Assembly (NCBI GenBank): GCA_016786725.1
Contig: JAEUVU010000013.1
Span: 486,114 to 550,113, forward strand
Reading direction: 5' to 3'
Origin: Ferruginibacter sp.
GTDB taxonomy: Bacteria > Bacteroidota > Bacteroidia > Chitinophagales > Chitinophagaceae
Length of the DNA: 64,000 nucleotides
A program made the translations under genes and the position numbers. The notes beneath the pieces are model-generated. The model was not told the DNA's origin, did not search any database, and was given only the letters and a program-made list of their open reading frames with translations. Each line of letters begins with the position of its first letter. The stretch's first letter is position 1. Below, piece by piece: positions 34,161 to 41,945 of the stretch.

Positions 34161-35261
34161 TCATTGCAGTTTATAAATCTTGCCAGGCAGGCATTGTACC
34201 ACCCCCTGCATTTCCAGCATGAGCAGGGCTGTAGCGACAGCGCTGCTGCTGAGGCCACTTTTAAAATACAGTTCATCTATCTGGATGCTGCCTTGCTGTT
34301 GTAAAATATCAACTACTATCTTTTCATCTGGTTGCAACTCAATGAATAACTCTCTTTGTTTTTTTGCTGATGGTTTTGGAGTTGAGGTCCAGTTCATCAT
34401 TTCTAAAAAATCCTGTGCCGAATTGATAAGTGCGGCTTTGTTGTTTTTGATGAGGTAATTGCAACCTTCACTTTTTGAATCACTGATACGCCCGGGAATG
34501 GCAAACACATCCTTGTTATAGCTATTGCCCAGTTCTGCGGTTATCAAAGAACCGCCTTTTTTGCTGCTTTCTATTACAATTACTGCGTCGCAAATGCCTG
34601 CAACAATGCGGTTTCGTTTGGGAAAGTTTTGTTTATCGGGGTTGGTATTGCTGATGAATTCTGTAAGTAATCCTCCTTGTTCAGTCAATTGTTTTGCCAG
34701 CGATTTATTTTGTGACGGATAAATTCTGTCGAGCCCATGCGCCAGCACAGCAACCGTTTGGAGGTTATGTTTTAAAGCTGCTTTGTGTGCAATGGTATCA
34801 ATACCAAAGGCAAGGCCGCTCACTACCAGAACATTTTCTGCTTTCAGTTCTTCAATAAATTTTTCACAAACGTTTTTTCCATAGTCAGAATTATTCCGGG
34901 TGCCAACAATCGAAATTATTCTTGAAGTATTGAGATCGGCATTGCCACGGTAATAAAGCAATGCAGGGCTGTCGTAACAGTTCAATAACCGCTTTGGATA
35001 TTTTTCATCGTTAATAAAGAGCGGAGTTATCTTATATTTTTCTATAAATTTTATTTCTTCTTCTGAGCTGGTTAAATCTGTAAAATCTTTTATTGATTTT
35101 GCTCTTACAGTTCCAATGCCTTCAATATTTTCCAGCTCTTTTTTCTTTGCTTTAAAAACTGATTGGGCATTGCCATATCTATTTACCAATGCCCTGGCAT
35201 GTACATCACCAATGTTGGGAACAAGTGTTAAGGCAATCTGGTATAAAAGGTCATTGTGCAT
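34161..35261 (-). CDS. dprA: DNA processing protein DprA
   Basis: Binds incoming single-stranded DNA and loads RecA during natural transformation. The 366-residue protein starts at ATG 35259-35261 (MHNDLLYQIALTLVPNIGD); a GTG 24 bases upstream is less likely. It has the N-terminal SAM-like HhH region (IALTLVPNIGDVHARALVNR, IEGIGTVRAKSI), the Rossmann-like core (IISIVGTRNNSDYG, VVSGLAFGIDTIAHKAAL, VLAHGLDRIYPSQNKSLAKQ, GTRN-type pocket) and the C-terminal winged-helix DML1-like domain (IQIDELYFKSGLSSSAVATA). The length is normal. A neighbouring HhH/beta-barrel gene at 39749 makes a DNA-uptake context conceivable. dprA is also widespread in bacteria not known to be competent. Confidence 0.93.
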   Translation of the reverse strand: MHNDLLYQIALTLVPNIGDVHARALVNRYGNAQSVFKAKKKELENIEGIGTVRAKSIKDFTDLTSSEEEIKFIEKYKITPLFINDEKYPKRLLNCYDSPALLYYRGNADLNTSRIISIVGTRNNSDYGKNVCEKFIEELKAENVLVVSGLAFGIDTIAHKAALKHNLQTVAVLAHGLDRIYPSQNKSLAKQLTEQGGLLTEFISNTNPDKQNFPKRNRIVAGICDAVIVIESSKKGGSLITAELGNSYNKDVFAIPGRISDSKSEGCNYLIKNNKAALINSAQDFLEMMNWTSTPKPSAKKQRELFIELQPDEKIVVDILQQQGSIQIDELYFKSGLSSSAVATALLMLEMQGVVQCLPGKIYKLQ

Positions 35262-35304
35262 AGGGCAATGAAGGTTGAAATGCACAACAATATAGAAAAA
35301 ATAT

Positions 35305-37245
35305 TTAATTGCTGATAATGGAAAGTTCAGTGCGGCGGTTCAATCCTTTGCCTTTTTCTGTTGTATTGTCAGCAACAGGTTTTGTTGATCCAAAACCTTT
35401 GTGGGTAAGGCGTTGGGTATTGATGCCTTTGCTTAATAAATAACCAACTACGGATTTTGCCCTGTTGGCAGAAAGTAACTGGTTATCTTTTTCGTGGCCA
35501 ATATTATCTGTATGCCCGTCGAGCTGAATTTTTAAGTTTGGGTTGTCGTTCAACAGGCCAACCAGTTTATCCAGTTCAATTTTCGATTCATTTTTCAGGT
35601 CAAATTTTCCTGTTTCAAAAAAGATATTTTTTAAAACGATTGTTGCGCCTTTTTCAATGGGCTGCAAAGGAATATCAACCCTGAAAACAGAATCAATATT
35701 GTTCTTGCTTAAAGAAAAATTATCTGAATAAAATAAATAGCCTTTGCGGTTCACATTGAATGCGTAATCTTTCCCAACGGGTAAGGTAGCTAAGTAATTA
35801 CCGTCTTCATCTGTTTGTATCTTACTGATTCGGTTACCGGTTTTTATATCCGTTAATTCAACTGCAGATGGTAAACCTGCTGATGTTTTTTTATCAAATA
35901 CTTTTCCTTTTACCCAAAGTGTTTTTAATGGCCTTACATCTTCTCTTAACTGAAAAGAATAAAGATCCAGGCCGCCTTTACTGTCTGTTCCTTCGCTGGC
36001 ATAGTAAGCAGTTTTGCCATCGGCTGCAACAATTAAAGATCCCTGGTCATCTATTGTATTGACGGGATAGCCAAGGTTTTCTGCAACAGTCCAGCTGCTG
36101 TCATTTACTTTTTTGCTGTAGTAAAGATCTGTCATGCCATAGCCGGGGTGGCCATTGCTGTTGAAGTAAAGCGTTTCATTATCGGCGTGCATAAAAGGGC
36201 AGCTTTCGTCACCGCTTGTATTCACTGCTTCGCCCAAATTTTCGGGGCGGCTCCACTTACCCGTTGGCAAGCGGTGCGTTACCCATATATCACGGCCACC
36301 AAAACCACCGGCTCTGCTGCTTGCAAAATACAGGTCTCTTTTATCGGGTGATAAAGAGGGCGATGATTCCCACAAATCAGTATTGATAACAGGCCCTAAA
36401 TTCTGAGCTTCACTCCAGCCGTTATTTGTTTTTACAGAAAAATAAAGGTCGCAGCTTCCTTCGCCTTCAGGATAATTGCAACCGGTAAAAATTAAAAGCT
36501 GGCCGTCCTGGGAAATGTTTTGTGCGCCTTCATTGAGGTTGGTATTAACCTTGCCTCCAAGGGGTTCTGCCTTGCTCCATTTACCGTCAATAAAATTACT
36601 TTCATAAAAATCCTCATCGCTTGCTGTGCGACGGTTGAAAATCATTTTAGTTCCATCTATAGTAAAAGAAGGAAAATATTCCAGGTCTTTGGTGTTGATA
36701 TTATCGCCCAGGTTTACCGGGGCAAAAACATAATCTTTTGAAGGGTGTTTTTTTTCGTAATCAAGAGCAAATTCATAAACCGATTTGCGATAATTACCTG
36801 CTTTTTTACTTTGTGTATTTAAAGTTGGATTTGCTAAAAAAGTATTCACAGCTTTTAAAGCCTGTTGAAAATTTCCGGCACCAGCCAACGAAATAGAATA
36901 AGGCAGTAAATATGTTTTTGAATAGGCAGAATCCATACGCCAGGCAATTTCAAATTCAGTAACGGATGCATTGTAATTTCTTTGCTCAGCATAGATGTTC
37001 GACCGGGATAAAAAAACATCAACGAATTTGGGGTCAAGCTTCAAGGCTTCGTCCAGGTGCTTAAGAGAAGCTGTAAAATTTCTTTCTTGTGCTTCTTCAA
37101 TCGCCTGGCCATAAATCTCACCAGCTTTTTTGTTTACTTTCTCGGGATCATACCATTGTGCGTTAGAAATGAAAAATGTAAAATGTAAAATGAAAAATGA
37201 GAGAATGACTTTTTTGATAAGATATTTTTTTTGTAGCATTTGCAT
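35305..37245 (-). CDS. PorE-like OmpA-family protein (TPR, PD40 propeller, CRD, OmpA)
   Basis: A protein of about 646 residues starting at ATG 37243-37245 (MQMLQKKYLIKK). A signal peptide (core SFFILHFTFFISNA) is followed by TPR repeats (about 30-140; AIEEAQERNFTASLKHLDEA, ASVTEFEIAWRMDSAYSKTY). Next comes a WD40/PD40 beta propeller (about 190-420; repeats with SLSPDKRDLYFAS and DNETLYFNSNGH), a carboxypeptidase-regulatory-like domain (about 440-520; VKGKVFDKKTSAGLPSAVEL) and an OmpA C-terminal peptidoglycan-binding domain (about 540-646; LDGHTDNIGHEKDN, GFGSTKPVADN). This order is that of PorE, a type IX secretion component that ties the machine to the cell wall. Paralogues with this plan exist, so PorE identity is likely but not certain. 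A heptamer array encodes the signal-peptide core (37171-37198). Confidence 0.85.
   Translation of the reverse strand: MQMLQKKYLIKKVILSFFILHFTFFISNAQWYDPEKVNKKAGEIYGQAIEEAQERNFTASLKHLDEALKLDPKFVDVFLSRSNIYAEQRNYNASVTEFEIAWRMDSAYSKTYLLPYSISLAGAGNFQQALKAVNTFLANPTLNTQSKKAGNYRKSVYEFALDYEKKHPSKDYVFAPVNLGDNINTKDLEYFPSFTIDGTKMIFNRRTASDEDFYESNFIDGKWSKAEPLGGKVNTNLNEGAQNISQDGQLLIFTGCNYPEGEGSCDLYFSVKTNNGWSEAQNLGPVINTDLWESSPSLSPDKRDLYFASSRAGGFGGRDIWVTHRLPTGKWSRPENLGEAVNTSGDESCPFMHADNETLYFNSNGHPGYGMTDLYYSKKVNDSSWTVAENLGYPVNTIDDQGSLIVAADGKTAYYASEGTDSKGGLDLYSFQLREDVRPLKTLWVKGKVFDKKTSAGLPSAVELTDIKTGNRISKIQTDEDGNYLATLPVGKDYAFNVNRKGYLFYSDNFSLSKNNIDSVFRVDIPLQPIEKGATIVLKNIFFETGKFDLKNESKIELDKLVGLLNDNPNLKIQLDGHTDNIGHEKDNQLLSANRAKSVVGYLLSKGINTQRLTHKGFGSTKPVADNTTEKGKGLNRRTELSIISN
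37171..37198. repeat. Heptanucleotide array GWAAAAT x4 in the PorE-like signal-peptide codons
   Basis: GAAAAAT, GTAAAAT, GTAAAAT and GAAAAAT at exact 7-bp spacing. On the coding strand this encodes FFILHFTFF. It is the second signal peptide in the window made of heptamers. Confidence 0.85.
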
Positions 37246-37315
37246 GAATTCGATAATAAAGATAAAACGAATGGAAGCTTCATTTATTCTGTGTGCGTAA
37301 TTATAACATTTCCTT

Positions 37316-37897
37316 TTAAGGCACATTGATGTATTTGTGTATCTGCAGGCTCAGTTCCCACTGCGGATGTTGCCTGATATACTCAACAATCAGGGGTGTT
37401 ATTTCTGCCGCTTTATCCCATTCAGGCTGTAAAAATAATTTGCATGTTGGCGAAACCAATGTGGCATATTTTTCGGCCCAGGCAAAATCTGACCTGTTAA
37501 AAACCACCACTTTTAATTCGTTGGCAAGCGGTAATATTTCCGGCAGCGGTGCTTTAAATTTTTTTGGAGAAAGACAGATCCAGTTCCAGCTTCCACTTAA
37601 TGGATGGGCGCCGGAAGTTTCGATATTGGTTTCAAAACCTTTTGATTGCAATGTTTTTGTAAGTACAGCTAAATTGTGCATTAAAGGTTCGCCACCTGTA
37701 ATTACAACAAGTTTTGCCGGAGTTTTTTCAATATTCGATATTAAATCATCAATATTTAATAAAGGGTGTTTATCCGCATCCCAGCTTTCTTTTACATCGC
37801 ACCATACGCAACCAACATCGCAACCACCCAGGCGTATAAAATAAGCAGCTCTGCCCTGGTGATAGCCTTCGCCCTGTAGGGTATAAAAATGCTCCAT
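37316..37897 (-). CDS. queE: 7-carboxy-7-deazaguanine synthase QueE
   Basis: A radical SAM enzyme that contracts the ring of 6-carboxytetrahydropterin to 7-carboxy-7-deazaguanine, the precursor of queuosine and other deazapurines. The 193-residue chain starts at ATG 37895-37897 (MEHFYTLQGEGYHQGRA); an upstream extension would translate the heptamer array and is rejected. The cluster-binding motif is C-D-V-G-C-V-W-C, a CX3CX2C arrangement in GGCDVGCVWCDVKESW. The GGEPLMH motif follows at about residue 87, and the C-terminus ends in LQIHKYINVP, as in Bacteroidota QueE. Other queuosine genes are not adjacent. It is on the same strand as folD, 44 bases away, with a shared folate/pterin theme. Confidence 0.92.
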   Translation of the reverse strand: MEHFYTLQGEGYHQGRAAYFIRLGGCDVGCVWCDVKESWDADKHPLLNIDDLISNIEKTPAKLVVITGGEPLMHNLAVLTKTLQSKGFETNIETSGAHPLSGSWNWICLSPKKFKAPLPEILPLANELKVVVFNRSDFAWAEKYATLVSPTCKLFLQPEWDKAAEITPLIVEYIRQHPQWELSLQIHKYINVP

Positions 37898-37917
37898 TAC
37901 AGGAAGAGAGTTGAGCG

Positions 37918-37938
37918 TTGAAAGTTGAAAGTTGAAAG
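37918..37938. repeat. Heptanucleotide array TTGAAAG x3
   Basis: Three identical TTGAAAG units, preceded by the variant TTGAGCG, fill the 44-base gap between queE and folD, directly upstream of the queE start codon. Confidence 0.8.
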
Positions 37939-37941
37939 TTG

Positions 37942-38823
37942 TCAATGTTTTGTTTTTAATTCAGCAGCAGTAAAAGTGTTCATCAGCAAAGCAGCAATGG
38001 TCATTAATCCTACACCACCCGGTACAGGGGTAATGTAACTGCATTTGGGCGCTACATTTGTAAAATCAACATCGCCCTTTATTGCAAAGCCCGATTTTTT
38101 TGATGCATCTGCAACCCTTGTAATTCCAACATCTATCACCACTGCATTTTCTTTTACCATATCAGCTTTTAAAAATTCCGGTGTGCCTAATGCGGCAACA
38201 ATTATATCAGCCTGCAAACAAATCTCTTTCAGGTTTTTGGTACGGCTATGACAAACCGTTACTGTGCAGTTTCCAGGATAAGCATTTCTGCTGAGCAAAA
38301 TACTGACCGGCCTTCCAACAATATTGCTCCGGCCAATTACCACTGCATGTTTTCCTGCGGTTTCAATTTTATAATGTTCAAGCATTAATAAAATTCCATA
38401 AGGTGTTGCAGGAATGAAAGTTGGCAGGCCCTGTACCATTTTACCAATGCTTACCGGATGAAATCCATCCACATCTTTATCCGGATGAATAAGATTAATT
38501 ATTTTTTCTTCATTAACCTTTTTGGGCAAAGGCAACTGAACCAAAATTCCATCTACATCATCATCAGCATTTAATTTTTCTATAGCTGCGGTAAGTTCCG
38601 GCTCGGCAATATTTTCAGCAAAGCGTATAAGGCTGCTTTTAAAACCAACTTCTTCGCAGCTTTTAACTTTACTTGCAACGTAAGTTTCACTTGCTCCGTT
38701 ATTGCCCACTAATATGGCTGCTAAATGGGGCGCTTTATTGCCATTGTTTTTAAAAAGAATGGTTTTTTCTTTTATTTTTTCTTTTACTGATTGAGAAACG
38801 ATCTTACCGTCTAAAATTTCCAT
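37942..38823 (-). CDS. folD: Methylenetetrahydrofolate dehydrogenase/cyclohydrolase FolD
   Basis: Interconverts 5,10-methylene-THF and 10-formyl-THF in the cytosol. The 293-residue protein begins at ATG 38821-38823 ([16 protein letters not shown]); a longer frame to 38913 has no signal-like or conserved sequence and is rejected. Conserved stretches are [20 protein letters not shown] with the catalytic Lys in [43 protein letters not shown], the NADP-binding [15 protein letters not shown] and the C-terminal [13 protein letters not shown]. The length is normal. queE follows on the same strand. The divergent barrel gene starts 101 bases upstream. Confidence 0.96.
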   Translation of the reverse strand: MEILDGKIVSQSVKEKIKEKTILFKNNGNKAPHLAAILVGNNGASETYVASKVKSCEEVGFKSSLIRFAENIAEPELTAAIEKLNADDDVDGILVQLPLPKKVNEEKIINLIHPDKDVDGFHPVSIGKMVQGLPTFIPATPYGILLMLEHYKIETAGKHAVVIGRSNIVGRPVSILLSRNAYPGNCTVTVCHSRTKNLKEICLQADIIVAALGTPEFLKADMVKENAVVIDVGITRVADASKKSGFAIKGDVDFTNVAPKCSYITPVPGGVGLMTIAALLMNTFTAAELKTKH

Positions 38824-38924
38824 GGCGCAAAAATAAGCAAGTATCAGCGTATAAGTATTATCAAAAATTTGTATTTTAATTTTCTGTTTGTTACCTTGTT
38901 TAGGCGTTACCAAAACGTGATAAT

Positions 38925-39752
38925 ATGAAAACTAAAATACTATTATCGCTGCTGTTTATTTTTTGCTTAAATCAACTGACTGCACAATCACTGCGGTATT
39001 CGCTGGCACAACCTTATATCAGTTTATCTGCCTATAGCGTACAGCAAAACGATGCGCTTTCTTTTACTGGTAACCAGGCTGCACTTGCGAAAACAAAAAA
39101 GGCAGGTGTTGGCATTTTTGGTGAAAGAAGATTCATGCTGAATGAAGTAAGCTTCTACACATTGGCAGGCTCTATACCAACACGCCTGGGAAACTTTGGC
39201 GTACAGGTAAACTATGCCGGTTTTAAAAATTTCAGGGAAAATAAAATAGGATTGGCCTATGCCAGAACGTTAGGGAAGTTTATTGATGTTGGTGTGCAAT
39301 TCAATTATTACGGTTATAGCATACCAACATATGGAAATGCTTCTGCAATAAATTTTGAGATTGGTGCTATGCTGCACCTTACAGATAAATTAAATGCAGG
39401 TGTACATATTTACAATCCTGTTGGCGGCAAACTTGGGAAGGAGAGTGATGAAAAACTTGCTTCTGCTTACAAGGCAGGATTGGGTTATGATGTATCAGAG
39501 AGATTTTTCATCAGCAGCGAGATTATTAAAGAAGAAGGTAAAGCAGTTAATGTGATTGCAGGATTGCAATACCGTTTTGCAAAACAGTTTTTTGCAAAAG
39601 CAGGATTTATTAGTGAGTCAGGCACTGCTTATGCAGGTGCAGGGGTTAGCTGGAAGAATCTACGGCTAGACATTTCTTCAAGTTATCATCCGCAACTCGG
39701 CTTTTCACCCGGCATCCTTTTGATCATAGACTTTAAAGCAAAGAAGGAATGA
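38925..39752 (+). CDS. PorV/FadL-like outer-membrane beta-barrel protein
   Basis: A 275-residue barrel with a signal peptide ([20 protein letters not shown]). The early segment [12 protein letters not shown] resembles the N-P-A-x-L signature of the PorV/PorQ/FadL barrels. About ten strands follow, each with alternating aromatic residues, for example [26 protein letters not shown] and [20 protein letters not shown]. At 275 residues it is shorter than PorV or PorQ, so I do not use those names. The stop codon overlaps the next gene's ATG (ATGA at 39749-39752), so the two are translationally coupled and probably work together. The function is unknown. Confidence 0.7.
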   Translation: MKTKILLSLLFIFCLNQLTAQSLRYSLAQPYISLSAYSVQQNDALSFTGNQAALAKTKKAGVGIFGERRFMLNEVSFYTLAGSIPTRLGNFGVQVNYAGFKNFRENKIGLAYARTLGKFIDVGVQFNYYGYSIPTYGNASAINFEIGAMLHLTDKLNAGVHIYNPVGGKLGKESDEKLASAYKAGLGYDVSERFFISSEIIKEEGKAVNVIAGLQYRFAKQFFAKAGFISESGTAYAGAGVSWKNLRLDISSSYHPQLGFSPGILLIIDFKAKKE

Positions 39753-41809
39753 GAACATTGTTTGTATTGACGATCATTTTTTTTGCAACGGTACAAACCA
39801 AAGCACAGGTACCGGAACCTGTTACAACCAATACCGAACAGCAGCTGGAGAATATTACTGAAAATAATGAGGACCTTGAAACAGAAGATGATTCTTACCT
39901 GCAGCAAATGGTGCAGTTTATTAAGAATCCGGTTCAACTTAATTATGCAGATGCTGCGGAATTAAACCAGTTACGGATGCTTACATCAATGCAGATACAG
40001 AACTTTATTATGTATCGCAGCCTGGTTGGAAAATTGATTGATGTATATGAGTTGCAGGCGGTGCCGGGATGGGATATAAATATCATTCAAAAAATCAGGC
40101 CATACATTAGCGTCAGCATAAAGGTTTCGCCTGTTGATGCTGTAAAAACAAGACTGAAAAGCGGTGAGCACAGTGTGCTGTTCAGGGCATCGCAGGTGCT
40201 CGAACGCTCAAAGGGTTATCTGCTGGATTCATTCACGACAACCAATGTTTATCCAGGCTCGCCTCAAAAATTTTTGTTCAGGTATAAGTATGCTTATAAA
40301 AATCTTTTTCAGTATGGTATTGTTGCAGAGAAAGATGCAGGCGAACAGTTTTTTAAAGGAAAACAAAAGCAGGGATTTGATTTTTATTCGGCCCATATTT
40401 TTATCCGCAAAACCGGGATTGTAAAAGCTTTGGCTATCGGTGATTTTACTGTAAACCTTGGCCAGGGGCTTACACAATGGCAAAGCCTTGCTTTCAAAAA
40501 AAGCGTTGATGTGATGAATATCAAAAGGGAAGGAGAGGTGCTGCGGCCATATAATTCAGCTGGTGAAATTAATTTTCACAGGGGCCTCGGAATAACGCTG
40601 GGTAAAAGAAACTGGCAACTGACTGTGTTTGGTTCTTACAGAAATATTGATGCCAATTTTGTAGCAGATACATCACAAACACAGGATGATTTTATTTCTT
40701 CACTACAAACATCCGGTTACCACCGCACAAAAAGTGAAAGAGATGATAAAGGCGTGCAAAAGCAGGTGGCATTTGGGGGCAGTTTTTCTTATCAATACAA
40801 AGGACTCCATCTCGGCATTAACGGCATTCAATATCAATTTAAACTGCCATTAATTAAATCATCGGAACCCTATAATTTGTATGCATTAAACGGCAAAAAT
40901 TTCGGTAACTATAGCTTTGATTACAGTTATACATTTAAAAACCTGCATTTATTTGGTGAAGCAGCATTTACTTCAAATTTTGATAAGGCTTTTGTTAATG
41001 GATTGCTGGTAAATGCTTCGTCAAAAGTTGATCTGAGTTTGCTATACCGAAACATTTCAAAATCTTATCAATCCCTTTATACATACGCTTTTACAGAGAG
41101 TACTTATCCCACGAATGAAAAAGGAATGTATGCCGGTATTTCTATAAGGCCAAACAGTGCCTGGAGAATTGATGCTTATACAGATTTTTATAAATTTCCC
41201 TGGCTGCGCTACCGGGTTGATGCACCATCTGCCGGTTCTGATTACCTGGTGCAATTGAATTACAAACCCAATAAACAGCTGGAAATATACACAAGGTACC
41301 ATGCAGAATCGAAAGCCATCAATATAAACCCGTTACAGTTGAATACATCACCTGTGGTTCAGCAACCTAAAAAGAACTGGCGGACACAGATAAGTTACAG
41401 GATAAACACCTCGGTAACCATTCGCAACAGAACAGAACTGGTATGGTTTGATAAAAAGGGTGTTCAGGAAGAGCAAGGGTTTTTAACATATTTTGATTTT
41501 TTATATAAGCCGATGCTAAAACCCTTTGCAGGCAGCATAAGACTGCAATATTTTGAAACTGACGGATATAATAGCCGGCTTTATGCCTATGAAAATGATG
41601 TTTTATATAGTTTTTCTATACCGGTTTTTTATGATAAAGGCTATAGATATTATCTTAATTTTAATTATGATATTAACAAAAGACTTTCATTGTGGATAAG
41701 GTGGGCCCAAACCATTTACAAAGACAAAACCCTTATTGGTAGCGGGCTGGATGAAATAAACGGGAACAGGAAAACTGAGATAAAACTACAGGGTCAATAT
41801 AAATTTTAA
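39749..41809 (+). CDS. Helix-hairpin-helix domain fused to outer-membrane beta barrel
   Basis: A 686-residue protein. After the signal peptide ([20 protein letters not shown]) and an acidic stretch (TENNEDLETEDD), residues about 50-125 contain paired HhH-type elements: LNYADAAELNQLRMLTSMQI and IDVYELQAVPGWDINIIQKI, as in ComEA-like DNA-binding domains. The remaining 550 residues form many aromatic beta strands ending in FELQGQYKF-like KIKLQGQYKF, which signals an outer-membrane barrel with a C-terminal Phe. It overlaps the preceding barrel gene by 4 bases. Such a periplasmic HhH on a barrel could bind DNA, or could be a protein-interaction module. Bacteroidota carry this architecture widely, to my knowledge without a defined role. 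dprA is 3.7 kb away. Confidence 0.75.
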   Translation: MRTLFVLTIIFFATVQTKAQVPEPVTTNTEQQLENITENNEDLETEDDSYLQQMVQFIKNPVQLNYADAAELNQLRMLTSMQIQNFIMYRSLVGKLIDVYELQAVPGWDINIIQKIRPYISVSIKVSPVDAVKTRLKSGEHSVLFRASQVLERSKGYLLDSFTTTNVYPGSPQKFLFRYKYAYKNLFQYGIVAEKDAGEQFFKGKQKQGFDFYSAHIFIRKTGIVKALAIGDFTVNLGQGLTQWQSLAFKKSVDVMNIKREGEVLRPYNSAGEINFHRGLGITLGKRNWQLTVFGSYRNIDANFVADTSQTQDDFISSLQTSGYHRTKSERDDKGVQKQVAFGGSFSYQYKGLHLGINGIQYQFKLPLIKSSEPYNLYALNGKNFGNYSFDYSYTFKNLHLFGEAAFTSNFDKAFVNGLLVNASSKVDLSLLYRNISKSYQSLYTYAFTESTYPTNEKGMYAGISIRPNSAWRIDAYTDFYKFPWLRYRVDAPSAGSDYLVQLNYKPNKQLEIYTRYHAESKAININPLQLNTSPVVQQPKKNWRTQISYRINTSVTIRNRTELVWFDKKGVQEEQGFLTYFDFLYKPMLKPFAGSIRLQYFETDGYNSRLYAYENDVLYSFSIPVFYDKGYRYYLNFNYDINKRLSLWIRWAQTIYKDKTLIGSGLDEINGNRKTEIKLQGQYKF

Positions 41810-41895
41810 CAAATTTTCGAATTAAAGCAGCTAATTACAACGGATTATTGTCCTATAACAGACACAAGACTTTGGAAAATTAATTTAACATTATT

Positions 41896-41924
41896 TTGAC
41901 GTTAAAAAATTATCCTTATTTTTA
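41896..41924 (+). promoter_or_regulatory. Candidate promoter of the susC operon
   Basis: TTG (41896-41898), an 18-base spacer and TATTTTTA (41917-41924) fit the Bacteroidota TTG/TANNTTTG pattern with one mismatch, 22 bases before the susC start. Confidence 0.5.
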
Positions 41925-41945
41925 CACATCATTAAACTTAATTAA

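Noticed and set aside
37246..37326. Longer N-terminus of the PorE-like protein up to 37326
   Set aside because: The extra residues precede a complete signal peptide and run into the queE stop region; ATG 37243-37245 gives a normal leader.
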